Source of the DNA: Candidatus Ozemibacter sibiricus
GTDB lineage: Bacteria; Muiribacteriota; Ozemobacteria; Ozemobacterales; Ozemobacteraceae
Direction of reading: 5' to 3'
Assembly: GCA_003327425.1 (NCBI GenBank)
Contig: QOQW01000001.1
Coordinates: 400,464 to 464,463 of the forward strand
DNA: 64,000 bases
A program made the translations under genes and the position numbers. This document shows positions 16,086 through 24,700 of this stretch, piece by piece. Positions within the stretch are counted from its first letter, which is position 1. Each line of letters begins with the position of its first letter. The notes beneath the pieces were generated by a model. It was not told the origin of the DNA. It did no database searches and saw only the letters and a program-made list of their open reading frames with translations.

Positions 16086-16790
16086 TCAGAGGAGGAGGCC
16101 ATGCTCGCGGAAGCTGAAGTAGCCGAAGCCGCCCCGGCCCAGGATCACGTGATCGAGGAACCGCAGGTCGAGCGCGCGCGCAGCGGCTTCGAGGTTGCGG
16201 GTCAGTTCGAGATCGGCGGGCGAAGGGCGCAGCGCTCCCGAGGGATGGTTGTGCGCCACCAGCAGGCCGGTCGCGTGCAGGGTGAGCGCTCGTTTCATGA
16301 CCACTTTGGGGTAGACCGCGGTCTGGGTTTCGGTGCCGACCGACAGGGCTTCGTCTTTGAGGATGCGGTTGGCGTTGTCCAGGTAGATGACGCGGAATTC
16401 CTCGATGGGAAGGTTGGCCATGATGCCGGTGAGGTAGGCCACCAGGTCGGAGGCTTGGGCGATGACCGGGGTGGTGCCGAACGCCTTTTTCTGCAGGATC
16501 TTGCCGGTCACCGCGCTCAGCAGGCGGATGAAGCGGATGGCGCCGGGGCCGAGCCCAGGGATGTCGGCCAGGCGTTCCGGTGGAGCGGCGAACACCTCGG
16601 GCAGGCCGCCCAGTTCCGCCAGCAGGGTCTTGGCGATCGGTTTGGTATCGATGCGGGGAAGGGCGTAGAACAGCAGGAGTTCGAGGATCTCGTGGTCGGC
16701 GAACGCGTCCAGGCCAGCTTCATCGAATCGGGCCCGCAGGCGCTCACGATGGCCGGCCAGGAGATCAGAAGCAGGAGGGCGGGGGGACAT
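16086..16790 (-). CDS. radC: RadC-family JAB/MPN domain protein
   Basis: The protein has 234 residues, the usual length. An N-terminal helix-hairpin-helix (DIPGLGPGAIRFIRLL) is followed by the JAB metalloprotease-like domain, with the catalytic Glu in PIEEFRVIYLD and the zinc motif AHNHPSGALRPSPAD. The molecular role of RadC is not settled: it was long linked to DNA repair, but the JAB fold suggests another activity. It lies 17 nt after the HD gene and just before the PAS-phosphatase. The upstream sequence shows no Shine-Dalgarno motif, so translation may be coupled. Confidence 0.9.
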   Translation of the reverse strand: MSPRPPASDLLAGHRERLRARFDEAGLDAFADHEILELLLFYALPRIDTKPIAKTLLAELGGLPEVFAAPPERLADIPGLGPGAIRFIRLLSAVTGKILQKKAFGTTPVIAQASDLVAYLTGIMANLPIEEFRVIYLDNANRILKDEALSVGTETQTAVYPKVVMKRALTLHATGLLVAHNHPSGALRPSPADLELTRNLEAAARALDLRFLDHVILGRGGFGYFSFREHGLLL

Positions 16791-16807
16791 GCGAAGGAGG
16801 GTGAGGT

Positions 16808-17644
16808 TCAGAGGGGGGCGAGTTCGTGCTCCACGACGAAAACGTTGGAGTACAAGTTGGCGATGATCTGCTTCCCATTCTGGGTCAGGGTCAGGTAGGG
16901 GATGATGTCTTTGATGAACGGGTAGACGCTGTTCCAGTAGAATTTCGGGTAGCTCTTCCGGAGGTCGTCAGGGCTATGGTAGGAGAGCTTCTGGTTGACC
17001 CCGGTCTCTTCGAATTCGTAGAACAGGGCCGCCACCTTCTTGAGATATCGAGGGTCGCTCAGTTGCCCGATCAGATCGGAGGCCCGCAGAAAGGCGGCGA
17101 ATTCTTCGGCTCCGATCTCGTCGGTCTCCTCGGGGACGGGAAACCGGGTCAGTTCGATGTTGCGCTTGATCTGACGGGCATTGATCAGCTTGTGGTTGGC
17201 GAATCGTTCATCGATGAACAGTTTGGCCCGATCGACGTGGTACGGGGTGAGGGCGGCATCGGTGGCGCCTGGCGGCAGGGTGATGCGCTTGCCGCCTTTG
17301 CCAGTGGCATAATAGCCATCGCGGTCGTCGCGGCAGACCCCTTTGACGTAGCCGATGTCGTGGCAGAGCAGGGAGATGATGAAGTTCAACCAGTCCTGGC
17401 TGGTGACGCCTCCTTCGCGAATCTGCTTGCCGCGCAGGATTTCCTGGCCGACCATGGTGACCAGGATGGTGTGCTCGACGTTGTGGTAGAGGGCGTCGCT
17501 GTTGGCGATGTTCTCCATGGCCATGCTGCCGGCCCAGCCGATGATGTCGGCGTAATCGGGATTCATCCCGCCGAAGGTCCGGCGGTACCCCTGCTGGAGC
17601 TGCCGGATGAACTCGTCGATCATGGTTTCCATGGGATTGTACAT
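16808..17644 (-). CDS. HD-domain phosphohydrolase with partial class I phosphodiesterase signature
   Basis: The protein has 278 residues. Metal-binding residues of an HD domain are visible: H54 and H58 in YHNVEHT, H95-D96 in LLCHDIGY, and a later Asp in RASDLIGQLSD. The YHNxxHT...HD spacing recalls class I cyclic-nucleotide phosphodiesterases (YHNxxHAxDV), though the downstream HDxxHxG is changed to HDIGYVKG. Similar stand-alone HD proteins are annotated in cyanobacteria simply as metal-dependent phosphohydrolases. AGAGG lies 7 nt before ATG 17644. It opens a leftward operon with radC and the PAS-phosphatase and is divergent from pilT and the adenylate cyclase. Cyclic nucleotides as substrate are a hypothesis. 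Confidence 0.8.
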   Translation of the reverse strand: MYNPMETMIDEFIRQLQQGYRRTFGGMNPDYADIIGWAGSMAMENIANSDALYHNVEHTILVTMVGQEILRGKQIREGGVTSQDWLNFIISLLCHDIGYVKGVCRDDRDGYYATGKGGKRITLPPGATDAALTPYHVDRAKLFIDERFANHKLINARQIKRNIELTRFPVPEETDEIGAEEFAAFLRASDLIGQLSDPRYLKKVAALFYEFEETGVNQKLSYHSPDDLRKSYPKFYWNSVYPFIKDIIPYLTLTQNGKQIIANLYSNVFVVEHELAPL

Positions 17645-17683
17645 GCGCGATCCTCTGGTCGTTCGAGAAAATGCTTCGGCGCC

Positions 17684-17712
17684 AGTCTACCAGGATTCCC
17701 CCAGGCCGGCAA
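17684..17712 (-). promoter_or_regulatory. promoter of HD-radC-PAS phosphatase unit
   Basis: Minus strand TTGCCG (17712-17707), 17-bp spacer, TAGACT (17689-17684) with a TGG extension, about 40 bp before ATG 17644. Confidence 0.7.
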
Positions 17713-17836
17713 CCGCTCGGCGAACCTTGGAACTATTTTCGCTCAGCGGTCTGGTTCAGGGTTCAGGGCGATCCCTGGCGTGGCGGTCCTGATCGGGTGC
17801 GAAAGGAGCGCCCCCTCCACCCTTGGCCAGGATCAC

Positions 17837-17865
17837 TTGCAACTCTGGAAGGATGGGAGTAGAAA
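17837..17865 (+). promoter_or_regulatory. candidate promoter of pilT-pilT-cyclase unit
   Basis: TTGCAA (17837-17842), 17-bp spacer, TAGAAA (17860-17865). The leader of about 100 nt contains a 7-bp hairpin (GGTCGGT 17932-17938 with ACCGACC 17945-17951) placed just before the GGAAGGGAAGG ribosome site. The 328-bp gap 17645-17972 holds no gene. Confidence 0.45.
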
Positions 17866-17972
17866 ATGAGAGAGGCAATGGGCAAGGCAGGGGAACCCCT
17901 TTCCAAATCCTGAAAAAGGGTCGATGGAAAGGGTCGGTATCTCCACCGACCATTGTCCGCGGAAGGGAAGGC

Positions 17973-19049
17973 ATGGACGAACAACTGGCGGAAATCCTGT
18001 CTTTGTGCAAGAAGATGGGGGCGTCCGACGTGCACCTGAGGGCGGGCCTGCCTCCAGTCTATCGGGTAGGGGGGCGGATCCAGTTGACCTCCGGCCTTCC
18101 CTTGACCAATGACACCCTGAAGCGGTTCTTCGAGAAGACCGCGCCACCGGTGACGCACAAAATGCTCGAGACGCAGCGGGACGTCGACTATTCGGTCTCC
18201 CTGCCGGGGGTCAGCCGGTTCCGGGTCAATTGCTTCTACCAGAAAGGCCATCTGGCCTTCGTCTTTCGGCAGATTCCCTTCACCTTGCCGACCATCGATT
18301 CGATCAAGTTGCCCAAGGTCATGGTCGATTGCGTGCAGCGCAGCTCGGGGTTGTTCCTGCTATGCGGTCCCACCGGCTCGGGAAAGAGCACCACCATCGC
18401 CGCGCTCCTCCAGTTCCTCAATTCCACCTATCAGGTGAGGGTCGTCACCCTGGAAGACCCCATCGAATTCTTGTTCCGTGACGAAAAATGCGAGTTCCTG
18501 CAACGCGAGCTGCGTCGTGATTTCACCAGCTTCCCCGAGGCGCTGCGGGGGACCCTCCGGCAAGATCCCGATATCATCATGGTCGGAGAGATGCGCGAGA
18601 CGGAAACTATCGAGCTGGCCCTGACCGCTGCCGAAACCGGGCATCTCGTCATCTCCACGCTGCATGCCAGCAGCACGGCGTCCGCCATCGCCCGCATCCT
18701 CGGTGTCTTTCCCGCCGACGCCCGCGAGTTCATCCGCGACCAGGTGGCATCCGTGCTGATCGGCATCGTGGCGCAGGCGCTGATTCCGTCCAAGCGCGAT
18801 CCGGCGGTGCGGGTGGCCGCCCGCGAAATCCTGATCAACAATCCGGCGATCGCCAACCTGATCCGCAATGACAAGCACGAGCAGATTCCGATGTTCCTCG
18901 AGACCGGCACCGATGTCGGCATGATCTCGATGAATGCCGCCCTCGAGGACATGGTGGTGCGCGACGTGATCACCCCCGACCAGGCCTTCCCCTACAGCCC
19001 CGATCCCGAAGCGCTCCTGTCGCGCTTCGAACGCAAAGGTCTCCTATGA
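17973..19049 (+). CDS. pilT: PilT-like type IV pilus retraction ATPase, first copy
   Basis: The protein has 358 residues. All hallmarks of the PilT group are present: N-terminal ASDVHLRAGLPPVYRVGG, Walker A GPTGSGKSTTIAALL, Asp box VTLEDPIEF, Walker B RQDPDIIMVGEMRE with the catalytic Glu, His box AAETGHLVISTLHASS, and NPAIANLIRNDK near the C-terminus, which corresponds to the retraction motif AIRNLIREGK. PilT hexamers depolymerise type IV pili at the inner membrane. GGAAGGGAAGG precedes ATG 17973. Its end overlaps the start of the second pilT gene (ATGA), so both are coupled. Confidence 0.93.
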   Translation: MDEQLAEILSLCKKMGASDVHLRAGLPPVYRVGGRIQLTSGLPLTNDTLKRFFEKTAPPVTHKMLETQRDVDYSVSLPGVSRFRVNCFYQKGHLAFVFRQIPFTLPTIDSIKLPKVMVDCVQRSSGLFLLCGPTGSGKSTTIAALLQFLNSTYQVRVVTLEDPIEFLFRDEKCEFLQRELRRDFTSFPEALRGTLRQDPDIIMVGEMRETETIELALTAAETGHLVISTLHASSTASAIARILGVFPADAREFIRDQVASVLIGIVAQALIPSKRDPAVRVAAREILINNPAIANLIRNDKHEQIPMFLETGTDVGMISMNAALEDMVVRDVITPDQAFPYSPDPEALLSRFERKGLL

Positions 19050-20092
19050 TCGACAGCCTGAACACGATCGTGGCCAAGGCCATGGCACTGGGGGCCCACG
19101 ATGTGCATCTGAAGGCGGCCTTCGCGCCGATCGTGCGGGTGGCCGACGAGATCCGGCGACTCGACATGCCGCCGTTCTCGCCGAAAGAGATGGAGCGTCT
19201 CGTCTTCCAGATGCTCGATGAGCGCCGCCTCCAGATCTTCAGGGCCAAAGGGCAGATCGACTGCTCGTTCGAACTGCCCAACGGCGTGCGGGCGAGGGCC
19301 AACGTCTTTTTCCAGCGCAACAACCTGGCCTTGTCGCTGCGCCTGATTCCCCAGAAACCGCCAACCCTCGAAAAACTCGGATTTTCCCAGGACGTCATCG
19401 ATCTCATCCTCAAGACCAATCGGGGCATGGTGCTGATCACCGGAGCGACCAACTCGGGCAAATCCACCACCGCCGCCGCCGTGATCGATACTCTGGCGCA
19501 GCGCGAGTCGGTTCACGTCATCACCATCGAAGATCCCGTCGAGTATGTCTTCGGTTCCTACCCCTCATCCATCGTCAGTCAGCGTCAGGTCGGCGAAGAC
19601 ACCCCCAGCTTCAACCACGGGCTCACCTCGGCCCTGCGCCAAGATCCCGACATCCTGTTCATCGGCGAACTGCGCGATCAGGAAACCGTCGAAACCTGCC
19701 TGAAAGCCGCGGAAACCGGGCACCTGGTCATCGGGACCCTGCATACCGCCAATGCGACGCAGAGCATTCTCCGTCTGATCAACATCTTTCCCTCCCATCA
19801 GCGCGACAACGTCCGGTTCATGCTGTCGAGCTGTCTCAAGGCCATCGTCTCGCAGGCCCTGCTGCCGATGCCCTCCCGGCAAGGGCGGGTGCTGGCCTAC
19901 GAAGTGCTGCCCATGTTGCCATCGGTCTGCAATCTGATCCGGCAAAAGAAGATCCACGAGATCGCCTCGATTCTTCGGGTGGGCCGACGCTCGGGGTGCA
20001 TTCCCATGAGTGCGACCTTGAAAGATCTGCTCAAAACCGGGCAGGTCAAAATGGCTGACATTCCGCCCGAATTGCGGGAAGACCTCAAGTAG
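19046..20092 (+). CDS. pilT: PilT-like ATPase, second copy
   Basis: The protein has 348 residues with the same domain order as the preceding gene: AHDVHLKAAFAPIVRVADE, Walker A GATNSGKSTTAAAV (Pro-Thr-Gly of the usual P-loop replaced by Ala-Thr-Asn), Asp box ITIEDPVEY, Walker B RQDPDILFIGELRD, His box AAETGHLVIGTLHTAN. The C-terminal motif VCNLIRQKK is a degenerate form of AIRNLIREGK. Catalytic residues remain, so it may be active; it may resemble PilU, an accessory ATPase working with PilT. ATGA overlap with the upstream gene and AAAGG before the ATG show coupling. Confidence 0.9.
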   Translation: MIDSLNTIVAKAMALGAHDVHLKAAFAPIVRVADEIRRLDMPPFSPKEMERLVFQMLDERRLQIFRAKGQIDCSFELPNGVRARANVFFQRNNLALSLRLIPQKPPTLEKLGFSQDVIDLILKTNRGMVLITGATNSGKSTTAAAVIDTLAQRESVHVITIEDPVEYVFGSYPSSIVSQRQVGEDTPSFNHGLTSALRQDPDILFIGELRDQETVETCLKAAETGHLVIGTLHTANATQSILRLINIFPSHQRDNVRFMLSSCLKAIVSQALLPMPSRQGRVLAYEVLPMLPSVCNLIRQKKIHEIASILRVGRRSGCIPMSATLKDLLKTGQVKMADIPPELREDLK

Positions 20093-20101
20093 GCGGTGGC
20101 G

Positions 20102-21517
20102 ATGGGCCTGCTCGATCGCCTGACCGGCAGCGGCAAAGAGCTGGAAGAGCTGCGCAAGGAGCTGGCTTCCTGCAAGGAACGCCTGCGCCGCGCCGAATTC
20201 GAACGCGACGACTACCACAAGAAGAACCTGCACCTGATCGACAAGACGCACGCCTTCTTCCAACGGCTGCGCCTGCTGGTCAGCACCCTGGACGATGAAC
20301 ACGTCGTCGCCCGTGCCTGGGATCTGCTCGACATGGCTCTCGGCATCAAGAAAGGCGGCATCTTCGATCGGACCGACCAAGGATGGGTGGCGGTCCATGC
20401 GGTGGGCTTCCCCAACAACCAACCCCCGATCATCCCTCTCGAGGAAGATTCGATGGCCACCTACGTGGCCGAGCACGGCGTTCCCCTCAGCATCCCCCAA
20501 TTGCGCCAGCAGGATGACCTGGGGTACCTCGAGCGACGGGGGGTGATCCCCGATATCAAGATCGCCTGTCCGATCCGGGTTCGGGGAAAGGTCGAGCGGG
20601 TTCTGCTCATCTGTTCCTACGCCGGCAACGTCTTCGCCAACGAGGATGATCTCGAGACGCTCGAGATGGTAACCACGCTGCTCGGGTTGGTGCAGACGAA
20701 TGCCGCCATTCTCGCCGAACAGCGGCAGGCGCTGGCGCAAACGACCCAGGCCTTGCAGGAGCAGACCCAGGCCCTGGGCAGGCTGCGCAGCATCTTCCAG
20801 CGCCTGGTGGCCCCGGAAGTCATCGACCACCTCGAGAAGAATCCCGACGGTATCGTGCTCGGGGGCACCCGCCAGACCATCGTCATCATGTTCGTCGATA
20901 TTCGCGGGTTCACGCAGATGTCCGAGAACCTGCCCCCCGAGAAGATCATCGAACTGCTCAACCGGTATTTCACGCGGGTGACCGATATCGTCCTCGAACA
21001 CAAAGGAACCCTTGACAAGTTCATGGGCGATGCCGCGATGGTGCTGTTTGGCACGCCCGTCCCCATCGATCAGCCGGTCGATCGGGCCGTGGCGGCCGCC
21101 TTGAAGATCCAGGACATGGTCCGGGACAACATGGCCGAATGGGTTTCGTTGGGGTTTCCCGCTTTCTCGGTAGGCATCGGGATCACCTACCAGGACGTCG
21201 TCGTAGGGAATGTCGGCTCGCAGAAACTCTCGAGTTTCACCGCCATCGGGGATGGAGTCAATCTGGCCTTTCGGCTCTCCTCCATTGCGCGAGGCGGGGA
21301 GATCCTGGTTTCCGAGTCGGTCTTCGAAAACCTCCACGACTGGCAGGGCAAGGTCGAGCAGCGGCCCCAGATCCAGCTCAAAGGCAAGGCCGAGCCTCAG
21401 ATCGTCTATGCTCTCTCCCGGTATGAACCCGGTCGCACTGGTCTCTGCCCGCAATGCGGCGCGCCGGTCGCCGAGGGGGCCCGCTTCTGCGGCGGTTGCG
21501 GCTTTCGCCGCTTCTGA
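20102..21517 (+). CDS. class III adenylate/guanylate cyclase with GAF-like domain and zinc ribbon
   Basis: The protein has 471 residues. After a short coiled coil a GAF-like domain spans about 45-205, then a second coiled coil, and a class III cyclase domain at about 250-430: metal site FVDIRGFTQ, second Asp in DKFMGDAAMVLFG, Lys in the adenine pocket (DKFMGD), FTAIGDGVN and the transition-state Asn-Arg pair in NLAFRLSS. The pattern suggests ATP to cAMP. A four-cysteine zinc ribbon (CPQCGAPVAEGARFCGGCG) ends the protein. ATG 20102 is preferred to GTG 20096 since AGGCGG lies 5 nt before it. Only 9 nt separate it from pilT copy two, linking cAMP production to pilus retraction. Confidence 0.9.
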   Translation: MGLLDRLTGSGKELEELRKELASCKERLRRAEFERDDYHKKNLHLIDKTHAFFQRLRLLVSTLDDEHVVARAWDLLDMALGIKKGGIFDRTDQGWVAVHAVGFPNNQPPIIPLEEDSMATYVAEHGVPLSIPQLRQQDDLGYLERRGVIPDIKIACPIRVRGKVERVLLICSYAGNVFANEDDLETLEMVTTLLGLVQTNAAILAEQRQALAQTTQALQEQTQALGRLRSIFQRLVAPEVIDHLEKNPDGIVLGGTRQTIVIMFVDIRGFTQMSENLPPEKIIELLNRYFTRVTDIVLEHKGTLDKFMGDAAMVLFGTPVPIDQPVDRAVAAALKIQDMVRDNMAEWVSLGFPAFSVGIGITYQDVVVGNVGSQKLSSFTAIGDGVNLAFRLSSIARGGEILVSESVFENLHDWQGKVEQRPQIQLKGKAEPQIVYALSRYEPGRTGLCPQCGAPVAEGARFCGGCGFRRF

Positions 21518-21644
21518 AGGGGCCGGGTCGGGGCGATCGTCCCCGGCTGAGCATTCGCGCCGCCGGAGGCGGGAGCCCCACGAATCCAGCCCTTCCCTCG
21601 GACCATGAACCGTTGAGCGAACATCCAGCCGACTGGAGGCCGGT

Positions 21645-21673
21645 TTGACAATGCCTGGGATCCGGCCTACCAT
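21645..21673 (+). promoter_or_regulatory. promoter of giant duplicated membrane protein gene
   Basis: TTGACA (21645-21650), 17-bp spacer, TACCAT (21668-21673); the leader is about 55 nt. Confidence 0.65.
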
Positions 21674-21735
21674 CTTGCCAAGAGGACGACAGGCCGATGG
21701 CCGTCCCAAGAATTGAGGAACCTGGGAGGGAACCC

Positions 21736-24700
21736 ATGCTGACGAACGGAACAAGGTCGATCTTGGCCCTGGTGGTCCTGGGGTTGCTGTTCGGATGGTG
21801 CATGGCGGCACCGACCAGCAGCGCGGCCTCGTCAGGGGATCTCGTCCCGCTCTCCTTCCTGCCCCCTGCGCCGCCGGCCGGGCGGTTGTCCGCCACCCTG
21901 CGCTACATTCCCTTCCGCGATTTCGAAGAGATCTGGCAGAAGCATCCGCGAGGAGTGCTGATCCCGCGGACGGAATTCGAGCGATTGCGGCTCGACAAAG
22001 AAGCCTGGCTGGCGCGGACCCCGGCCAGTCCCCTGCCTCGACTCGATCAGCCGTTCATCCATGGGCGGTCGACCTTGACCGGGAAGGTCGCTGACAAGGT
22101 GGGGGTGTTCGATGCCGAGTTCGTGTTCGAAATGCCGGTCGATCGGTGGGCCCTCTTGCCCCTGCCGGGGGGCGATATCGGCCTGGAAGAAGTCAGGCTC
22201 GATGGCGAACTGGTCGGGGTGGTGGTTTCTCCATTTTCGGGCATCCAGGATGCCGAGGCCCCCAAGGGTCAGGTGGAGGTGCTGCAGCAACAGCGAAAGG
22301 CCGCGGCCGCGGCGGTTCGCCGGCCGGCTCTGACCACCGGGCGGCGGGGTGCCGCCAACGATTTCTTCCTGGCGGTGCGCGGGGTAGGTTCCCATGTCGT
22401 CCGGGTCAGGTTCGTCTGCCCGCAGATCGATGATCCCGAGCGGAATGAACTGACCTTCCGGCTGCCGCGGCTGCCCATGCATACGTTCGCAGTGACCCTC
22501 GAACCGCCCGGCCAGTTCGCCGAGGTCGATCGCGCCGAAGGCACGCTCTGCCGCGACGAGAATGGCGTCACTCGAGTGGAAGGGGTCCTCGGCCCCACCG
22601 ATCGGTTCACCCTGCGCTGGGCGCCGCGTTCCGAGGTGGCGCCCCATGAGCCTCCTCCCCAAGAACGGCCCGAAGAGGAGGGCGTGCGCGCCCCGGCACC
22701 GAGCCCCGCCGTCGCGGTTCCGGCCGAACCGCCCAGGGTCTATGCCGACAGCGCCACCCTGCTTTCGGTCGGAGAAGGCTACATCCGCAGCGATGCGGTG
22801 ATCCGCCTGCGGATCGCCCGCTCCGGCCTTGACCGCGTGGCGGTACGGGTGCCGGCCGGCACCGAGGTGCTCGAGGTCCGCGCGCGCGACCTCGAAAGCT
22901 GGCGGGCCGAGGCGGTTGGCTCGGAGACCCGCGTGGTCTGTGTCTTCTCCTCGCAGATTCGCCAGTCGTGCGAACTGTCACTGGTGTGCGATACCAAGAT
23001 GGAGGAGACATCCCAGACGGTCTCGCTGCCGGTCCACGTCGTCGAAGGGGTCGAGCGCGATGCCGGCTTTCTGGGGGTCGAGGCCCGCACCTCGATCGAG
23101 CTCCGCAAAAGTTCCGACCTTGACCGAGAGCGCGGGCTGCAGGTCTCGGCAGTCGATGTGACCGATCTGCCGCCCGAGCTGGTCAGACGGGCTTTGCGGC
23201 CCATTCTGCTCTCCTATCGCTATTTTTCCCCGCCCCAGACCACCCCGCTGCGCGTGGAGGTCATCCGGCATCAGGACGTCGAGACCTTGACCGCTTCGAT
23301 CGACCAGATGCGGGCGACCACCTATCTCAGCCACGAGCGGACCTCGATGACCAGTCTCGATCTGGAGGTCAAGAACAACGGCCGCCAGTATCTCGAAGCC
23401 TGGCTGGGCAGCGGGGCCGAGATCATTTCCGCTCAGCTGAACGGAGCGCCCGTCAAACCTTCGAGCCGCGATGACACTTCTTGCCTCATTCCGCTGGGCG
23501 GGGCTCACGGCCGCGCCGCTCCCGATGAGGCGTTCCATGTCCGACTGACGTATCGGGCGCCCATCGGGGAATTCGGCCTCGCCCGCCGGCTGAAGGTTCC
23601 CCTGCCCAAGCTCGACATGCGGGTGTCCCGACTCGAATGGACGCTCTACGCCCCCGAGAGCCATCCGTTGCTGGCGCTTCCGGGCGCCGTGGAGCGGCCC
23701 TATCGGAAGGCGTTGTTGCTGCCGTTCCTTTTCCTCGAGAATGCCGTCTTCCTGCTGACGACTCCGGAGGTTCTGGTCGGGGTGCTTCTGGTGTTGTTGA
23801 TCGTCCGTTTCCTTGAGGCGTTCTGGAAGAGGCGAAGCCAGGCGGAACCTGCCCATCCTTCCATGAGCCGTCTGCTCGGCGGGGCGGCCCTGGTGGGATT
23901 CCTGTTCGTGCTCGGAATCGTGGCGGGGCCGATGATGGGCGTCACGGAGCGCCCCCCCTTGTTCGCGCCGCTTCCGCAGAAACAGGAACCGGCCTTCCCC
24001 ATGGAGATGAGCTCCGCCGGCGCGCCCGCCCTTTCTGAGGAGATGGCCATGGGGGTCAGCGACCGGGAAGACGTTGCGGACAAAAGGAAAGATGCCAAGG
24101 CGGACGTGGTCGGCAGCAAACTGGTCTTGGAAGAGGACGGCGCGGTCCAGAGCCTGGCCGCGCCCTCGCCGGCGCCCCGGACGAACCCGGCCGTCAAGCC
24201 CGCTGCGGCTCCGCCTCGGAAACGGGCCGGCCGCGACCAGGGCGCGTTGCCCGTCGACCCGATCATTCCCCGAACCAACAATCAGATCTTCGTCGTTCGC
24301 AACGACGTGCCCGCGCTCGAGGCTCCTGTCGTGCGCGTGTTGGTGATGCTGGAGCCGGTTCGCCTCGGATGCCTGGTGCTCCTGGCCGTGATCGGCGGGC
24401 TCTGGTTCCTGGTCATTCGTGCCTGCGCCAAGGCCGGTCGCGGGTTCCTGGCCTGGCTGGCGGTCGCCGTCTACGCGGGGGCGCTGCTGGCGCTCGAAGA
24501 GGTGGTTCCCGGCGCTCAGGTTCCCGGTCTGGCGGTGATCGCGCTCGGGGTGTTGGCGACACTCCTTGGACGTATGTTGGAGTCCCTCAGGGGTAAGGGA
24601 GCCGCCACGGTCACGACCGTCCTTCTTCTGCTGGCGTTTCCGTTGGGCGCCCAGGCCCAGGAACGCCGCGAGCCGGGCAAGGACCCGCGGGTCGAACAGA

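Noticed and set aside
19565..21811. Open frame of about 748 codons on the minus strand
   Set aside because: It is antisense to the second pilT and the cyclase gene and has no domain, ribosome site or plausible composition.
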